This document shows positions 1 through 9,933 of a stretch of DNA of 41,723 bases, piece by piece. The notes under the pieces were generated by a model that did no database searches, was not told the origin of the DNA, and was given only the letters and a program-made list of their open reading frames with translations. Made by a program: the position numbers and the translations under genes. Position 1 is the first letter of the stretch. Each line of letters starts with the position of its first letter. The stretch is from an uncultured Bacteroidales bacterium (GTDB lineage: Bacteria > Bacteroidota > Bacteroidia > Bacteroidales > Muribaculaceae): assembly GCA_947072905.1 (NCBI GenBank), contig CAMTKF010000021.1, positions 1-41,723 of the forward strand, in the 5' to 3' direction.

Positions 1-490
<490 letters not shown>

Positions 491-580
491 TAATAATTAT
501 TTTATGTAAGAGAGTACACAAAAAACATCAAAATTCAGTAGCTCAAAGACAGCCTACTCACAATCAAAATCACATCAATC

Positions 581-3500
581 ATGAAAGAAAAACTAATTAA
601 AATCCGGAGCAGATGGCTCATAGCCATCCTTCTGGCTTTGATAGCCGCTCCATCTGTTTTCGCAGTGGACTATAGCGAAAACGGCATAAACTATGCCTTG
701 AACGAGGCCGACAAGACCGCCGAGGTAACAGGCGGAACAGCAGTCGACCTCATAATTCCCGAAAAAGTTACCTACGAGGGTAATGATTATGTTGTCAAAT
801 CCATAAAGGCTGAAGCTTTTCAAGGAAGATACGACTGTAAAAGTCTTGTTTTGCCAAATTCGTTGACAACTATTGGGAATAATGCATTCTCTGAATGTAA
901 AGGTTTGACAGGTTCGTTGACTCTACCCAATTCGTTGACAACTATTGGGGAATATGCATTCCTTGAATGTAAAGGATTTACAGGTACGTTAATCCTACCT
1001 GAGTCATTAACTTCTATTGAAGATGGTGTATTCGCTAACTGTTCAGGCTTTAGCGGCTCGTTGACTATTCCCAATTCGGTAACTTCTATTGGAAATTCAG
1101 CATTCTTTAACTGTTATGGCTTTACCGGTTCGTTGACTATTCCTGAATCAGTAACTATTATTGGCTCTGCTGCATTCCGTGCATGTGTCAAATTTAGTAA
1201 TATTAATTGTTATGCTACTGTTCCTCCGACTGTTTTAGATGTTGACGCTTTTGATGACTATAGCATCCCTCTGAGAGTTCCTTCAGAGTCTTTAGAAGCT
1301 TATAAGACTGCCGAGGTTTGGAAAAATTTCCAAACAATTAATACTACTCTTGTTACAAAGATAGACTATAGCGAAAATGGCATAAACTATGTCTTGAACG
1401 AGGCTGACAAGACCGCCGAGGTAACAGGCGGAACTGCAGTCGATCTCATAATCCCCGAAAAAGTTACCTACGAAGGTAACGATTATGTTGTCACATCCAT
1501 AGGAGCGAAAGCTTTTAAAGGAAGAGAAGATTGCAAAAGCCTTGTTTTGCCGGCTTCATTGACAACTATTGGGGAACGTGCATTCTCTAACTGTATAGGA
1601 CTCACCGGTTCCTTGGATATACCTGATTCAGTAACTTATATTGGAGATTATGCATTCTTTTGCTGTGCTGGTTTTAACGGCTCGTTGACTCTATCCAGTT
1701 CTTTAACTACTATTGGAGAATGGGCATTCGCTTACTGCTATGGCTTTACCGGCTCATTGATAATGCCGGATTCGGTAACATCTATTGGTGACAGCACATT
1801 CCAAAGCTGTACTGGATTTACAGGTTCGTTGACTCTGTCTAATTCATTGACTTCTATTGGAAATTGTGCATTTTATTCCTGTTCAGGGTTTACGGGTTCC
1901 TTGACGATCCCTAATTCAGTAACTTCTATTGGAGAAAGTGCATTTGATAATTGTAAGTGTTTTATTGGATCGCTGAATATTTCAGAATCAGCGACTTATA
2001 TCGGGTCTAATGCATTCAATCAATGCTCCGGATTTTATAATATCAATTGTTATGCAACTGTTCCCCCAACTGTTGCCGATAAAAACGCTTTTAGTAATTA
2101 TAGCATTCCTTTGAGCGTTCCTTCAGAGTCTTTAGAAGCTTATAAGGCAGCTGATGTTTGGAAAAATTTCCAAACAATTGATACAACCTTTGTTTCAGTG
2201 AAAGGCTATAGCGAAAACGGCATAAACTATGTCTTGAATGCAGAAGACAAGACAGCCGAGGTGACAGGCGGAACTGCAATCGACATCATCATTCCTGAAA
2301 AAGTTACTTTTGAGGGTAATGATTACATAGTCAGGTCTATAGGTAAGAAAGCATTTATGAATAGATATGATTGTAAAAGTTTGGTTTTGCCAATTTCATT
2401 GACAGCTATCAAAAATGCAGCGTTTTATGAATGTTTCAACCTAACAGGCACATTAACCATCCCCGAATCAGTGACTCTTATAGATGATTATGCATTCACA
2501 AATTGTAGTGGCCTGACAGGCTCATTGATTATACCGGATTCAGTGACTTATATTGGATACGGCGCATTCTATAGATGTACAGGTTTTACCGGTCCGTTGA
2601 ATTTGCCAAATTCGTTGACTGCTATTGGAGATTATGCATTTTGTGAATGTCAAGGTTTCGATTCGTTGACTCTGTCTGATTCTTTGACTACTATTGGAAA
2701 TTATGCATTCTACTACTGTTTAAGCTTTACCGGTCCGTTGAATTTGCCAAATTCATTGACTGCTATTGGGAATAATGCATTCAATACCTGTATAGGCTTT
2801 ACCGGTCAGTTGACTCTGCCCAATTTATTGACTGATATTGGAGATTATGCATTCTATGGCTGCCAAGGCTTCGATTCATTGGTTCTGTCTGATTCGTTGG
2901 TTACTATCGGAGATGGTGCATTCTGGGGCTGTCGCTTCACCGGTTCGTTGATTATTCCCGAATCAGTTATTTCAATTGGAAGTAGTGCATTCAGATTCTG
3001 TAACTACTACACCGGCTCGTTGACTCTGTCCAATTCGTTAACTTCTATTGGAAGTTATGCATTTGGAAACTGTTCAGGTTTCACCGGCACGTTATCCATC
3101 CCCAATTCAGTGACTTCAATTGAACATGGTGCATTCAATGGTTGTTCCGGTTTCGATAAAGTTAATTGTTATGCGAGTGTTCCGCCAACTGTTGCCGATA
3201 CCACCGCTTTCAGCAATTATAATATTCCTCTGAATGTTCCTTTGGAGTCTTTGGACGATTATAAGACTGCAGAAGTTTGGAAGGAATTCAGCACCATCAA
3301 GCCTATTGGTGGGGTGTTGGTTGAGAGTGTAACTCTTGACTGTGATAAGGCTGATGTCAAGGTTGGTGAGAGCATTCAGTTGCTTGCTACCGTACTTCCT
3401 GAGGATGCCGATGACAAGAGCGTGGTATGGACTTCGAGCAATGAAGCCGTTGCCACCGTGGATGCCAACGGTATGGTTACGGGTGTTGCGGAAGGTAATG

Positions 3501-3820
3501 CCACCGTTACAGCAACTGCTCCTAACGGAGTCTGCGCATCATGCGAGATTACCGTTATCCCTGCAATGGGTATCGCAGATCAGAAACTCTTGAACTGGAT
3601 AACTCCCAAAGCGGGCGGCGTAAGCATCAACATAGATGCCACCTCTGATACCCGCGTTGATATAGCCAACATGGCGGGTATGGTTGTGGAAAGCTTCGTG
3701 GTACCTGCGGGCACCTTTGTCAGCACAGACTACGACGCTGAAAGCCTTGCTCCGGGATTCTATGTGGTAAGTGCCACCTCGGCCGAAATCCGCATCACAA
3801 AGAGAATTGTAATCAGATAA
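581..3820 (+). CDS. BspA-type leucine-rich-repeat surface protein with Ig-like and probable type IX secretion C-terminal domains
   Basis: The protein has 1079 residues. Residues 1-28 form a signal peptide ending SVFA. The body consists of three tandem modules starting near residues 30, 262 and 542. Each opens with YSENGINYxLN and a short beta domain, runs into LRR_5 (BspA/TpLRR) repeats with the recurring pattern LxIPxSVTSIGxxAFxxC, and ends with CYAxVPPTV...VPxESLxxYK. A bacterial Ig-like group 2 domain follows at about 913-991 (VWTSSNEAVATVD). The last 80 residues or so, ending ITKRIVIR, resemble a type IX secretion sorting domain. The family is known for cell-surface adhesion and binding functions; the ligand here is unknown. 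Modules 1-3 are near-identical at their starts, which suggests recent internal duplication. No clear TAnnTTTG promoter is visible upstream. Confidence 0.85.
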   Translation: MKEKLIKIRSRWLIAILLALIAAPSVFAVDYSENGINYALNEADKTAEVTGGTAVDLIIPEKVTYEGNDYVVKSIKAEAFQGRYDCKSLVLPNSLTTIGNNAFSECKGLTGSLTLPNSLTTIGEYAFLECKGFTGTLILPESLTSIEDGVFANCSGFSGSLTIPNSVTSIGNSAFFNCYGFTGSLTIPESVTIIGSAAFRACVKFSNINCYATVPPTVLDVDAFDDYSIPLRVPSESLEAYKTAEVWKNFQTINTTLVTKIDYSENGINYVLNEADKTAEVTGGTAVDLIIPEKVTYEGNDYVVTSIGAKAFKGREDCKSLVLPASLTTIGERAFSNCIGLTGSLDIPDSVTYIGDYAFFCCAGFNGSLTLSSSLTTIGEWAFAYCYGFTGSLIMPDSVTSIGDSTFQSCTGFTGSLTLSNSLTSIGNCAFYSCSGFTGSLTIPNSVTSIGESAFDNCKCFIGSLNISESATYIGSNAFNQCSGFYNINCYATVPPTVADKNAFSNYSIPLSVPSESLEAYKAADVWKNFQTIDTTFVSVKGYSENGINYVLNAEDKTAEVTGGTAIDIIIPEKVTFEGNDYIVRSIGKKAFMNRYDCKSLVLPISLTAIKNAAFYECFNLTGTLTIPESVTLIDDYAFTNCSGLTGSLIIPDSVTYIGYGAFYRCTGFTGPLNLPNSLTAIGDYAFCECQGFDSLTLSDSLTTIGNYAFYYCLSFTGPLNLPNSLTAIGNNAFNTCIGFTGQLTLPNLLTDIGDYAFYGCQGFDSLVLSDSLVTIGDGAFWGCRFTGSLIIPESVISIGSSAFRFCNYYTGSLTLSNSLTSIGSYAFGNCSGFTGTLSIPNSVTSIEHGAFNGCSGFDKVNCYASVPPTVADTTAFSNYNIPLNVPLESLDDYKTAEVWKEFSTIKPIGGVLVESVTLDCDKADVKVGESIQLLATVLPEDADDKSVVWTSSNEAVATVDANGMVTGVAEGNATVTATAPNGVCASCEITVIPAMGIADQKLLNWITPKAGGVSINIDATSDTRVDIANMAGMVVESFVVPAGTFVSTDYDAESLAPGFYVVSATSAEIRITKRIVIR

Positions 3821-3827
3821 TAACAGG

Positions 3828-3857
3828 CAGGCTGCGCCGATTGGTGCAGCCTGTTTA
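3828..3857 (+). terminator. Terminator hairpin of the LRR surface gene
   Basis: CAGGCTGC (3828-3835) pairs with GCAGCCTG (3846-3853) and the stem is followed by TTT. It starts 7 bases after the stop codon. Confidence 0.65.
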
Positions 3858-3862
3858 GGCAT

Positions 3863-3919
3863 AAAAAAGTGCGGAAAAAGTGCGGAAATTCAAAAACCGC
3901 ACTTTTTCCGCACTTTTTT
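3863..3919. terminator. Perfect 23-bp inverted repeat, probably a bidirectional terminator
   Basis: Bases 3863-3885 and 3897-3919 are exact reverse complements. Each arm holds two copies of GTGCGG separated by AAAAA, and the outer ends are A6 and T6, so on either strand the stem ends in a T-run. It follows the LRR gene terminator and faces the distant 3' end of truA. Confidence 0.7.
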
Positions 3920-3990
3920 ATTTGCATTTGAGGGTGTCGGTGTAGTATCTTTATATATTTTTACCACAATCTGTATGGTTGCGTTCCAAG

Positions 3991-4562
3991 AATATGGCAT
4001 CCGCAGGAGGCCTGTGAGCTAGTAGCCGTGTATGTACGACCGTAGGGAGGACATGCACGGTAGGCAGCCCACATAAGATAGTGGCATCCGGAGGAAGCCG
4101 TCTATGAAGCATAGGGATATAACCTGCCTGTATAATCGGCTTTCTGCGAATGCCTTTTTGTTGTGGGCTCGCTTACCGGGCATGCCCTCGCTTCGGTTAC
4201 ACCTACGCTCGTGCATACCGCGGCTACGAGTTTTCAGACATCCTCAGCCGGATGTCATATTCCCGATACCATATAGAGGCTTATGCGCTGTTTGCCCGGT
4301 GGCCTATACCGCATCCTGTCGGATGCCATCTGTGGGTGCGGACTTGCCCGGCATGCCCTTCGCTGCGCTCGTGCATACCGGGTTACGGTGTGGCAGGCTT
4401 CCTTGGCGGAAGCCAACTTCTTGGAACGTATGTCTATATAATCGGCTTTCTGCGAATGCCTTTTGCTTGGTTGATATGCCTACCGTGCATGCTCTCGCTA
4501 CGCTCGTGCATACACGGCTACGAGCTTTCAGACATCCTCAGCCGGATGTCATATTCCTGATA
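3991..4562. repeat. Dispersed palindromic repeat, cluster A (four cores)
   Basis: This roughly 570-base stretch has no credible gene. It holds four copies of a core of the type GCATGCCCTCGCT...CGTGCATACCGG, at about 4024-4070 (reverse), 4170-4230, 4345-4395 and 4475-4525 (forward). Between them lie short hairpins such as GACATCC..GGATGTC (near 4240 and 4540), GCATCC..GGATGC (near 4315), and GGCTTCC..GGAAGCC (near 4410). The module AATCGGCTTTCTGCGAATGC occurs twice (near 4134 and 4441). It lies between the convergent 3' ends of the LRR gene and truA. Confidence 0.85.
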
Positions 4563-4624
4563 ACGTGTGTGTACCTTGTCGGTATACGTTTTTCAGCGCA
4601 ATCCGCCGGATTATGCTCCCAAAA

Positions 4625-5362
4625 TCAGTAGGGGTATTTTACTTCCCACAGGAAGAGTGGGGTGCCGGGCATGGAGGTGCCGGCTGCGCAACGGTCTTTG
4701 GCTTCCAATATCCTGCGCAGGTCTTCGATCTTGGTTTTATGGCGGCCTATATCGACCAATGTGCCTACTACGGCCCGTACCATATTGCGCAGAAATCGGT
4801 CGGCCGAAATCTCGAAGTACCACCTTTCGTCGTCGATGCGTTTCCAAGCGGCTGTGCGCAAGTCGCATATATTGGTTTTGACGTCGGTGTGAAGTTTTGA
4901 AAAGGAGGTAAAGTCGCGGCGGCCTATCAGTGTAAGCGCGGCCTCATTCATGGCGTCGAAGTCGAGCGAGGCAGGAGCTTGCCACGACAGATCGCCTAAA
5001 AACGGATTTTTGGCGGTATGTGCGAAGTAGCGATAAGTGCGTTCTGTAGCATCGAAGCGGGCATGCGCGTCGGCTGCCACAGGGCGAATTGAGCGTATGG
5101 CAATATTGCGTCCGCACAGCGAATTGAGCGAGCGCAAGAAGCGGTCGCCGGTATCAAAGCCGTCGGGAAGGTCGATGTGGGCAATCATCTGACGGGCGTT
5201 CACACCGGCATCGGTACGTCCTGCGCCTGTGACGGCTATGGGGCGACCTGTGAGCTTGCACAGCGCATCCTCTATTGTAGATTGTACGGTGACCACTCCC
5301 GGCTGTACCTGCCAGCCGTGGAATGGCGCTCCGCAATATGAGAGGTCGATGAAGTAACGCAT
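4625..5362 (-). CDS. truA: tRNA pseudouridine(38-40) synthase TruA
   Basis: The protein has 245 residues, usual for TruA. It converts uridines 38-40 in the anticodon arm of many tRNAs to pseudouridine. The start MRYFIDLSYCGAPFHGWQ and the catalytic motif GRTDAGVNA (Asp51) are clear, as is RTYRYF further on. A longer open frame extends upstream to 5788, but it runs inside speA. The true start is the ATG at 5360-5362, which shares one base with the speA stop codon (TGATG), so translation is probably coupled to speA. The C-terminal motif normally reading AGPTAPxxGL is here AGTSMPGTPL. No strong terminator follows; a small AATCC..GGATT hairpin lies at 4600-4612. Confidence 0.95.
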   Translation of the reverse strand: MRYFIDLSYCGAPFHGWQVQPGVVTVQSTIEDALCKLTGRPIAVTGAGRTDAGVNARQMIAHIDLPDGFDTGDRFLRSLNSLCGRNIAIRSIRPVAADAHARFDATERTYRYFAHTAKNPFLGDLSWQAPASLDFDAMNEAALTLIGRRDFTSFSKLHTDVKTNICDLRTAAWKRIDDERWYFEISADRFLRNMVRAVVGTLVDIGRHKTKIEDLRRILEAKDRCAAGTSMPGTPLFLWEVKYPY

Positions 5363-7266
5363 CAGTCGCGTTCGAGATAGGTGTAACCGAACAGTCCGGC
5401 CCTGTATGTCGAAACAAAGTCGCGGCCTTCTTCGGGGGTGATGGTGCCGGCCTTCATTGAAGCTGTAACCCAGGCTTCGACGTTGCGCACGAGTTTCTTG
5501 GGATTGAACTGTACGTATTCGAGCACCTCGTCGACGCTTTCGCCCTCGATTATCTGGTCTATTTCGTAATGATCCTTGTAAACGCTGATATGCACGGCGT
5601 TGGTGTCGCCGAACAGATTGTGCATGTCGCCCAGGATTTCCTGATATGCGCCCACAAGGAACACTCCCAGATAGTAGGGCTCGCCGGGCTTGAGGGTATG
5701 CACGGGCAGTGCGCCGCGCGAGCCGTGCGAGGTGATGAAGTTGGCTATCTTGCCGTCGGAGTCGCAGGTCATGTCCTGTATGGTGCATGTGCGGTTGGGA
5801 CGTTCGTCAAGGCGCGACAGCGGGATGATGGGGAACATCTGGTCGATGGCCCAGGCATCGGGCAGCGATTGGAAGAGCGAGAAATTGCAGAAGTATTTGT
5901 CGGGAATCATCTTGGCAATCTTGCGCAATTCCTCGGGAACGTGCTTCATTGAGTCGGCTATCTCGCCCACTTCGCGGGCAATGCTCCAGAAGAGTTTTTC
6001 TATCTGAGCACGGGTAGTGAGGTCGAGCATTCCCAATGAGAACATGTCGAGGGCTTCCTCGCGTATCTGCAGGGCGTCGTGCCAGCTTTCAAAGAGGTTG
6101 GCGCTGTCGAGCTTGTCCCAGATGGCATAAAGCTCGCGGGCCAGTTCGTGGGCATCGTCCTCTATCTGCGCGTCGTCTTTCCATCGGGGCAGTGATGCGG
6201 TTTCGAGTACTTCGAGAATCAACACCGAGTGGTGTGCGGTGAGCGAGCGACCGCTCTCGGTGATTACATTGGGCTGCTTGAGGTCGTTTTTGGTGCAAGC
6301 CTCCACAATGGCCGAGACGGTGTCGTTGGCATACTCCTGTATGGAGTAGTTCATTGAACTTTCGGATGACGAGGTGCGTGTGCCGTCGTAGTCAACGCCC
6401 AGGCCGCCGCCTATGTCCATGAAATCAATGTCGAATCCCATTTTCGACAGCTGCACGTAGAACTGTGTGGCCTCGCGCAGGGCGTTCTTTATCACACGTA
6501 TTTTTGTAATCTGGCTGCCGATGTGGAAATGTATCAGTTTGAGGCAATCGGCTATGTTGCGTTTGTGCAAGATGGCCAGGGCTTCGAGCAGTTCTGATGA
6601 ATTCAGACCGAATTTTGAAGAATCGCCGCCGCTCTCAACCCATTTGCCGGCGCCGGTAGACGAGAGCTTGATACGTATGCCTATGTTGGGACGTACGTTC
6701 AGGCGCTTGGCTATGTCGGCTATGAGTTTCAGCTCGTTGAGTTTCTCAACTACGAGGAAAATCTGACGACCCATTTTCTGAGCCAATAGGGCCAGCTCCA
6801 CATAGTTGGCATCCTTATAGCCGTTGCAGATTATAAGGGCGTTCTCGGCTATGTTTGTGGCGAGCACCGCATGCAGTTCGGGCTTTGAGCCGGCTTCGAG
6901 GCCGATGTTGAATTTTTTGCCGTAGGTGACGATTTCTTCAACCACGGGACGCATCTGATTCACCTTTATGGGGTAAATCATATAGTTGCGGGCCTTGTAG
7001 TCGTATGTTTCGGCCGCCCGGCTGAAACAATTGGAAATCTTCTCGATACGGTTGTCGAGGATGTCGGGGAAGCGTAGCAGCACCGGTGCCGAAATGTCCT
7101 TCACCTTCAGCTCGTCCATTATCTCGCGCAGGTCAAGCGAAGCGTAACCCGCACGCGGGGTCACACAAACATGTCCTTTCTCGTTGATCGAGAAATAATT
7201 ACGGCCCCAGCCGTTGATATTGTACAGTTCGGCGCTGTCTTCAACTCGCCATCTTCTCATGGGCAT
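5362..7266 (-). CDS. speA: Biosynthetic arginine decarboxylase SpeA
   Basis: The protein has 634 residues, the usual length for the biosynthetic, alanine-racemase-fold arginine decarboxylases. It makes agmatine from arginine for polyamine synthesis using pyridoxal phosphate. The PLP lysine is Lys101 in YPIKVNQ. The barrel motifs NIGLEAGSKPEL, HFHIGSQI, DIGGGLGVDYDGT and ITESGRSLTAHH follow in order. The cysteine loop of the second active-site half is visible as TCDSDGKI. Two starts are possible, MPM at 7266 and the ATG at 7260. It forms a two-gene unit with truA. Confidence 0.95.
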   Translation of the reverse strand: MPMRRWRVEDSAELYNINGWGRNYFSINEKGHVCVTPRAGYASLDLREIMDELKVKDISAPVLLRFPDILDNRIEKISNCFSRAAETYDYKARNYMIYPIKVNQMRPVVEEIVTYGKKFNIGLEAGSKPELHAVLATNIAENALIICNGYKDANYVELALLAQKMGRQIFLVVEKLNELKLIADIAKRLNVRPNIGIRIKLSSTGAGKWVESGGDSSKFGLNSSELLEALAILHKRNIADCLKLIHFHIGSQITKIRVIKNALREATQFYVQLSKMGFDIDFMDIGGGLGVDYDGTRTSSSESSMNYSIQEYANDTVSAIVEACTKNDLKQPNVITESGRSLTAHHSVLILEVLETASLPRWKDDAQIEDDAHELARELYAIWDKLDSANLFESWHDALQIREEALDMFSLGMLDLTTRAQIEKLFWSIAREVGEIADSMKHVPEELRKIAKMIPDKYFCNFSLFQSLPDAWAIDQMFPIIPLSRLDERPNRTCTIQDMTCDSDGKIANFITSHGSRGALPVHTLKPGEPYYLGVFLVGAYQEILGDMHNLFGDTNAVHISVYKDHYEIDQIIEGESVDEVLEYVQFNPKKLVRNVEAWVTASMKAGTITPEEGRDFVSTYRAGLFGYTYLERD

Positions 7267-7294
7267 TTAATTTAGAATTGTTCAAAATGAACGA

Positions 7295-7325
7295 CAAAGT
7301 TACGCCAAAATATTATATTTTCATA
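7295..7325 (-). promoter_or_regulatory. Probable speA-truA promoter
   Basis: Read on the minus strand, TAACTTTG (7302-7295) fits the Bacteroidetes -7 element TAnnTTTG. A 3-of-4 match to the -33 TTTG lies 19 bases upstream (7322-7325). It is 29 bases or more from the speA start. Confidence 0.55.
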
Positions 7326-7427
7326 ACAATTAATGTATGTTAACCAAAATTCGGAATTAAAGGAATAATACCGCTATAATTGAACGAATAAAAATTGCCG
7401 GAGAAGCCGAGTATCCAAAAAAATTAG

Positions 7428-7435
7428 TAACTTTG
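7428..7435 (+). promoter_or_regulatory. -7 element upstream of the nDsbD-dsbD-mazG-topB operon
   Basis: TAACTTTG matches TAnnTTTG and lies 35 bases before the start codon at 7471. I see no good -33 TTTG at the right distance, so the call rests on one box. Confidence 0.5.
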
Positions 7436-7470
7436 TAGAAATTTACAAATTTAGAGAGTTATCACATAAG

Positions 7471-7920
7471 ATGAAACGTATTTTCCTATTCCTTTGCGTG
7501 GCTCTTTTTGCCGCAGTGGCTGTTATGGCCCAGAATCCTATACGCTGGCGTATGACCGTGAAAATGACATCAGAAACCGAGGGTGTCATCACTCTGCGTG
7601 CTCTTGTCGACGAGGGTTGGCATCTCTACGGCACACAGCTGCCAGAGGATGGACCCAAGCCTACTAAGATTTCGTTCACTGATTCTCAAAATATAAGCCT
7701 TGTAGGGAAACTCACACCCTCGGTGGCTCCCAAAACAGTAAACGACCCCATGTTTGAGATGAAACTCAACTGGTGGGATGCCAATGTGAATTTCACCCAG
7801 CGTTTCAAACTCAATAAGCGCGAAGGTGCCAAGGTGGTGGCTAATGTAAGCTATATGGCATGCAATGACCAGAACTGCCAACCGCCCAAGAATCAGACTT
7901 TAACCTACGTTTTTAAATAA
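7471..7920 (+). CDS. Stand-alone DsbD N-terminal-domain protein (periplasmic)
   Basis: The protein has 149 residues with a signal peptide (cleavage after VMAQ region, about residue 21) and one domain homologous to the N-terminal, periplasmic domain of DsbD. The redox pair Cys131/Cys136 is in SYMACNDQNCQPP, the position of the disulfide-exchanging pair in nDsbD. The sequence ends right after this domain, with no membrane part. It lies 9 bases before full-length dsbD, whose own N-terminal domain resembles it closely (EGWHLYG and EGWHIYG, ACNDQNC and ACTDKSC). This suggests tandem domain duplication. It may pass electrons from DsbD to a periplasmic client, or be an extra DsbD substrate; this is inference. 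Confidence 0.85.
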   Translation: MKRIFLFLCVALFAAVAVMAQNPIRWRMTVKMTSETEGVITLRALVDEGWHLYGTQLPEDGPKPTKISFTDSQNISLVGKLTPSVAPKTVNDPMFEMKLNWWDANVNFTQRFKLNKREGAKVVANVSYMACNDQNCQPPKNQTLTYVFK

Positions 7921-7929
7921 GCTTGCGAT

Positions 7930-9921
7930 ATGCGACATATTAAAAGTGCTGCCGCAGTACTGCTGCTGGCCTTGCTTGGCTGTGTAAATGTGTTTGCACA
8001 GCGTCCGGTACATGTGCATTGGACCAATACTGTAGAATCTGTAAACGATACTGAAGGCATTATACGCTGGTCGGCCGACATAGACGAAGGCTGGCACATC
8101 TACGGCATGACCATGCCCGACCTTGGACCGGATGCCATAGGCCCCCAACTCACAGTTTTTACAATTGAGCCTGCGAGCGGCCTTCAGCTAATAGGCGAGG
8201 TTGAGCCCTCGGTACCTGCCACAGATAAGTTTGACGAAACTCTCAAACTTAAACTTCCCATGTGGGAGGGCAAGGTTGAATTCAGCCAGCGATTTAAACT
8301 GACCGACGGTGCCAAGGGTGCATACATACGCGGCACTGTAGAGTATATGGCTTGTACCGATAAGTCGTGCACACCGCCCACCCGCGAGAGTTTCGATCTG
8401 AGCTTCGGTACTCCGCAGGCCGAAGCCGCCGTGACCGTAGATAAGGTAGACAGCGTGGTGAACAGCGCTGCCGAGGCTGTGGTGGTTGAAGAATCTGACC
8501 TTTGGAGCCCTGTGGATGTTGAAGCTTCGCAGTCGGCTGCATCGCCCACATCGCAGTCGCCATGGTGGGCAATTTTAGGCTTGGGATTCCTTGGCGGATT
8601 GGTGGCATTGCTCACCCCCTGCGTATGGCCCATGATACCCATGACCATGAGCTTCTTCTTGAAGAAAGGCAAGTCGCGCCGCCGTGCCATTATCGACGCC
8701 ATCTCGTATGGTCTCAGCATCATAGTGATTTATCTGGCTCTCGGATTGGCCATAACAGCACTGTTCGGTGCCTCGAAGCTCAATGATATTGCCACAAGCG
8801 CGGTATTCAATGTGCTCTTCTTTGTACTCCTCGTGATATTTGCAATCTCGTTTTTCGGCGCATTCGACATCAAGTTGCCCTCGCGCTGGAGCAACGCCAT
8901 AGATAACAAGGCCGAGAATACAACAGGCTTCTTGAGCATATTCTTCATGGCCTTCACACTGGTGCTGGTATCGTTCTCGTGCACCGGTCCCATCATCGGA
9001 ACACTGCTCGTAGAGGCAGCCTCGCAGGCAAGCATGGTAGGCCCGGCTCTGGGTATGGGCGGTTTTGCCCTTGGCCTGGCGCTGCCCTTCGGCCTGTTTG
9101 CGTTCTTCCCCTCGTTGCTTAAGGAAATGCCTCGCTCCGGCTCATGGCTCAACACCGTGAAAGTGGTTCTCGGATTCATAGAGCTGATACTGTCGCTGAA
9201 GTTCCTGTCGGTTGCCGATCTGGCATACGGCTGGCGCATACTCGACCGCGAGGTGTTCATAGCCCTGTGGGTGGTGCTGTTCATCCTGTTAGGTATATAT
9301 CTGCTCGGCAAGATACGCTTCAGCCACGATTCGCCAAGCGAGCATGTAGGAGTATTCCGCTTCTTCCTCGCAGTGGCATCACTGTCGTTTGCCGTGTACC
9401 TGTTGCCGGGTCTGTGGGGTGCGCCGCTCAAGAGCATCAGCGCCTTCGCTCCGCCGTTGACCACTCAGGACTTCAACCTCTACGGAGGCACCTTCAAGGA
9501 ATTCCACGACTACGACGAGGGCATGGCATACGCCAAGCAGCATAATATGCCCGTGATAGTAGACTTCTCGGGATATGCCTGTGTGAACTGCCGCAAGATG
9601 GAGGGCGCCGTGTTTGATACACAAGATGTGCGCACAGTACTCGAGCGCGACTATGTGCTTATCAAACTCATGGTGGATGACAAGCAGAAGCTCTCGCAGC
9701 CCTTCACCGTAGAGGAATACGGCGGCACTACCAAGATTGAGACCGTAGGCGACAAGTGGAGCTATCTGCAGCGCCATAAGTTCGGTATCAACTCGCAGCC
9801 CTACTACGTATTGCTCGACGACAACGGCAAGCCCCTGGCTCCGGCCCGCGCTTACGATGAAAATGTAAAGGAATTTGTGCAATGGCTCGACGCCGGTGTC
9901 ACTGAATTCAAAAACAAATAA
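7930..9921 (+). CDS. dsbD: Thiol:disulfide interchange protein DsbD
   Basis: The protein has 663 residues. It carries reducing power from cytoplasmic thioredoxin across the inner membrane to periplasmic thiol proteins. In order: a signal peptide (1-24); an N-terminal domain with Cys142/Cys147; a membrane domain of about eight helices (220-470) with the redox cysteines Cys231 (LLTPCVWP) and Cys351 (VSFSCTGP); and a C-terminal thioredoxin-like domain with Cys551-x-x-Cys554 (YACVNCRKME). All six electron-relay cysteines are present. The linker at about 170-215 is rich in Ala, Val and Ser. Spacing to its neighbours is 9 and 12 bases, so it is the second gene of an operon. Confidence 0.95.
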   Translation: MRHIKSAAAVLLLALLGCVNVFAQRPVHVHWTNTVESVNDTEGIIRWSADIDEGWHIYGMTMPDLGPDAIGPQLTVFTIEPASGLQLIGEVEPSVPATDKFDETLKLKLPMWEGKVEFSQRFKLTDGAKGAYIRGTVEYMACTDKSCTPPTRESFDLSFGTPQAEAAVTVDKVDSVVNSAAEAVVVEESDLWSPVDVEASQSAASPTSQSPWWAILGLGFLGGLVALLTPCVWPMIPMTMSFFLKKGKSRRRAIIDAISYGLSIIVIYLALGLAITALFGASKLNDIATSAVFNVLFFVLLVIFAISFFGAFDIKLPSRWSNAIDNKAENTTGFLSIFFMAFTLVLVSFSCTGPIIGTLLVEAASQASMVGPALGMGGFALGLALPFGLFAFFPSLLKEMPRSGSWLNTVKVVLGFIELILSLKFLSVADLAYGWRILDREVFIALWVVLFILLGIYLLGKIRFSHDSPSEHVGVFRFFLAVASLSFAVYLLPGLWGAPLKSISAFAPPLTTQDFNLYGGTFKEFHDYDEGMAYAKQHNMPVIVDFSGYACVNCRKMEGAVFDTQDVRTVLERDYVLIKLMVDDKQKLSQPFTVEEYGGTTKIETVGDKWSYLQRHKFGINSQPYYVLLDDNGKPLAPARAYDENVKEFVQWLDAGVTEFKNK

Positions 9922-9933
9922 AACGCCCTCTAA

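Noticed and set aside
3991-4560. Several open frames of 65-175 codons on both strands in the repeat clusters (also 13114-14193, 28551-28951, 33526-33901)
   Set aside because: They share peptide patterns only because they are translations of the same palindromic repeat in several frames. None has a plausible family, and they overlap each other on both strands.
4625-5788. Longer form of TruA with an N-terminal extension of about 140 residues
   Set aside because: The extension is antisense-free but out of frame inside speA and rich in Arg; the family start MRYFIDLSY fits the ATG overlapping the speA stop.
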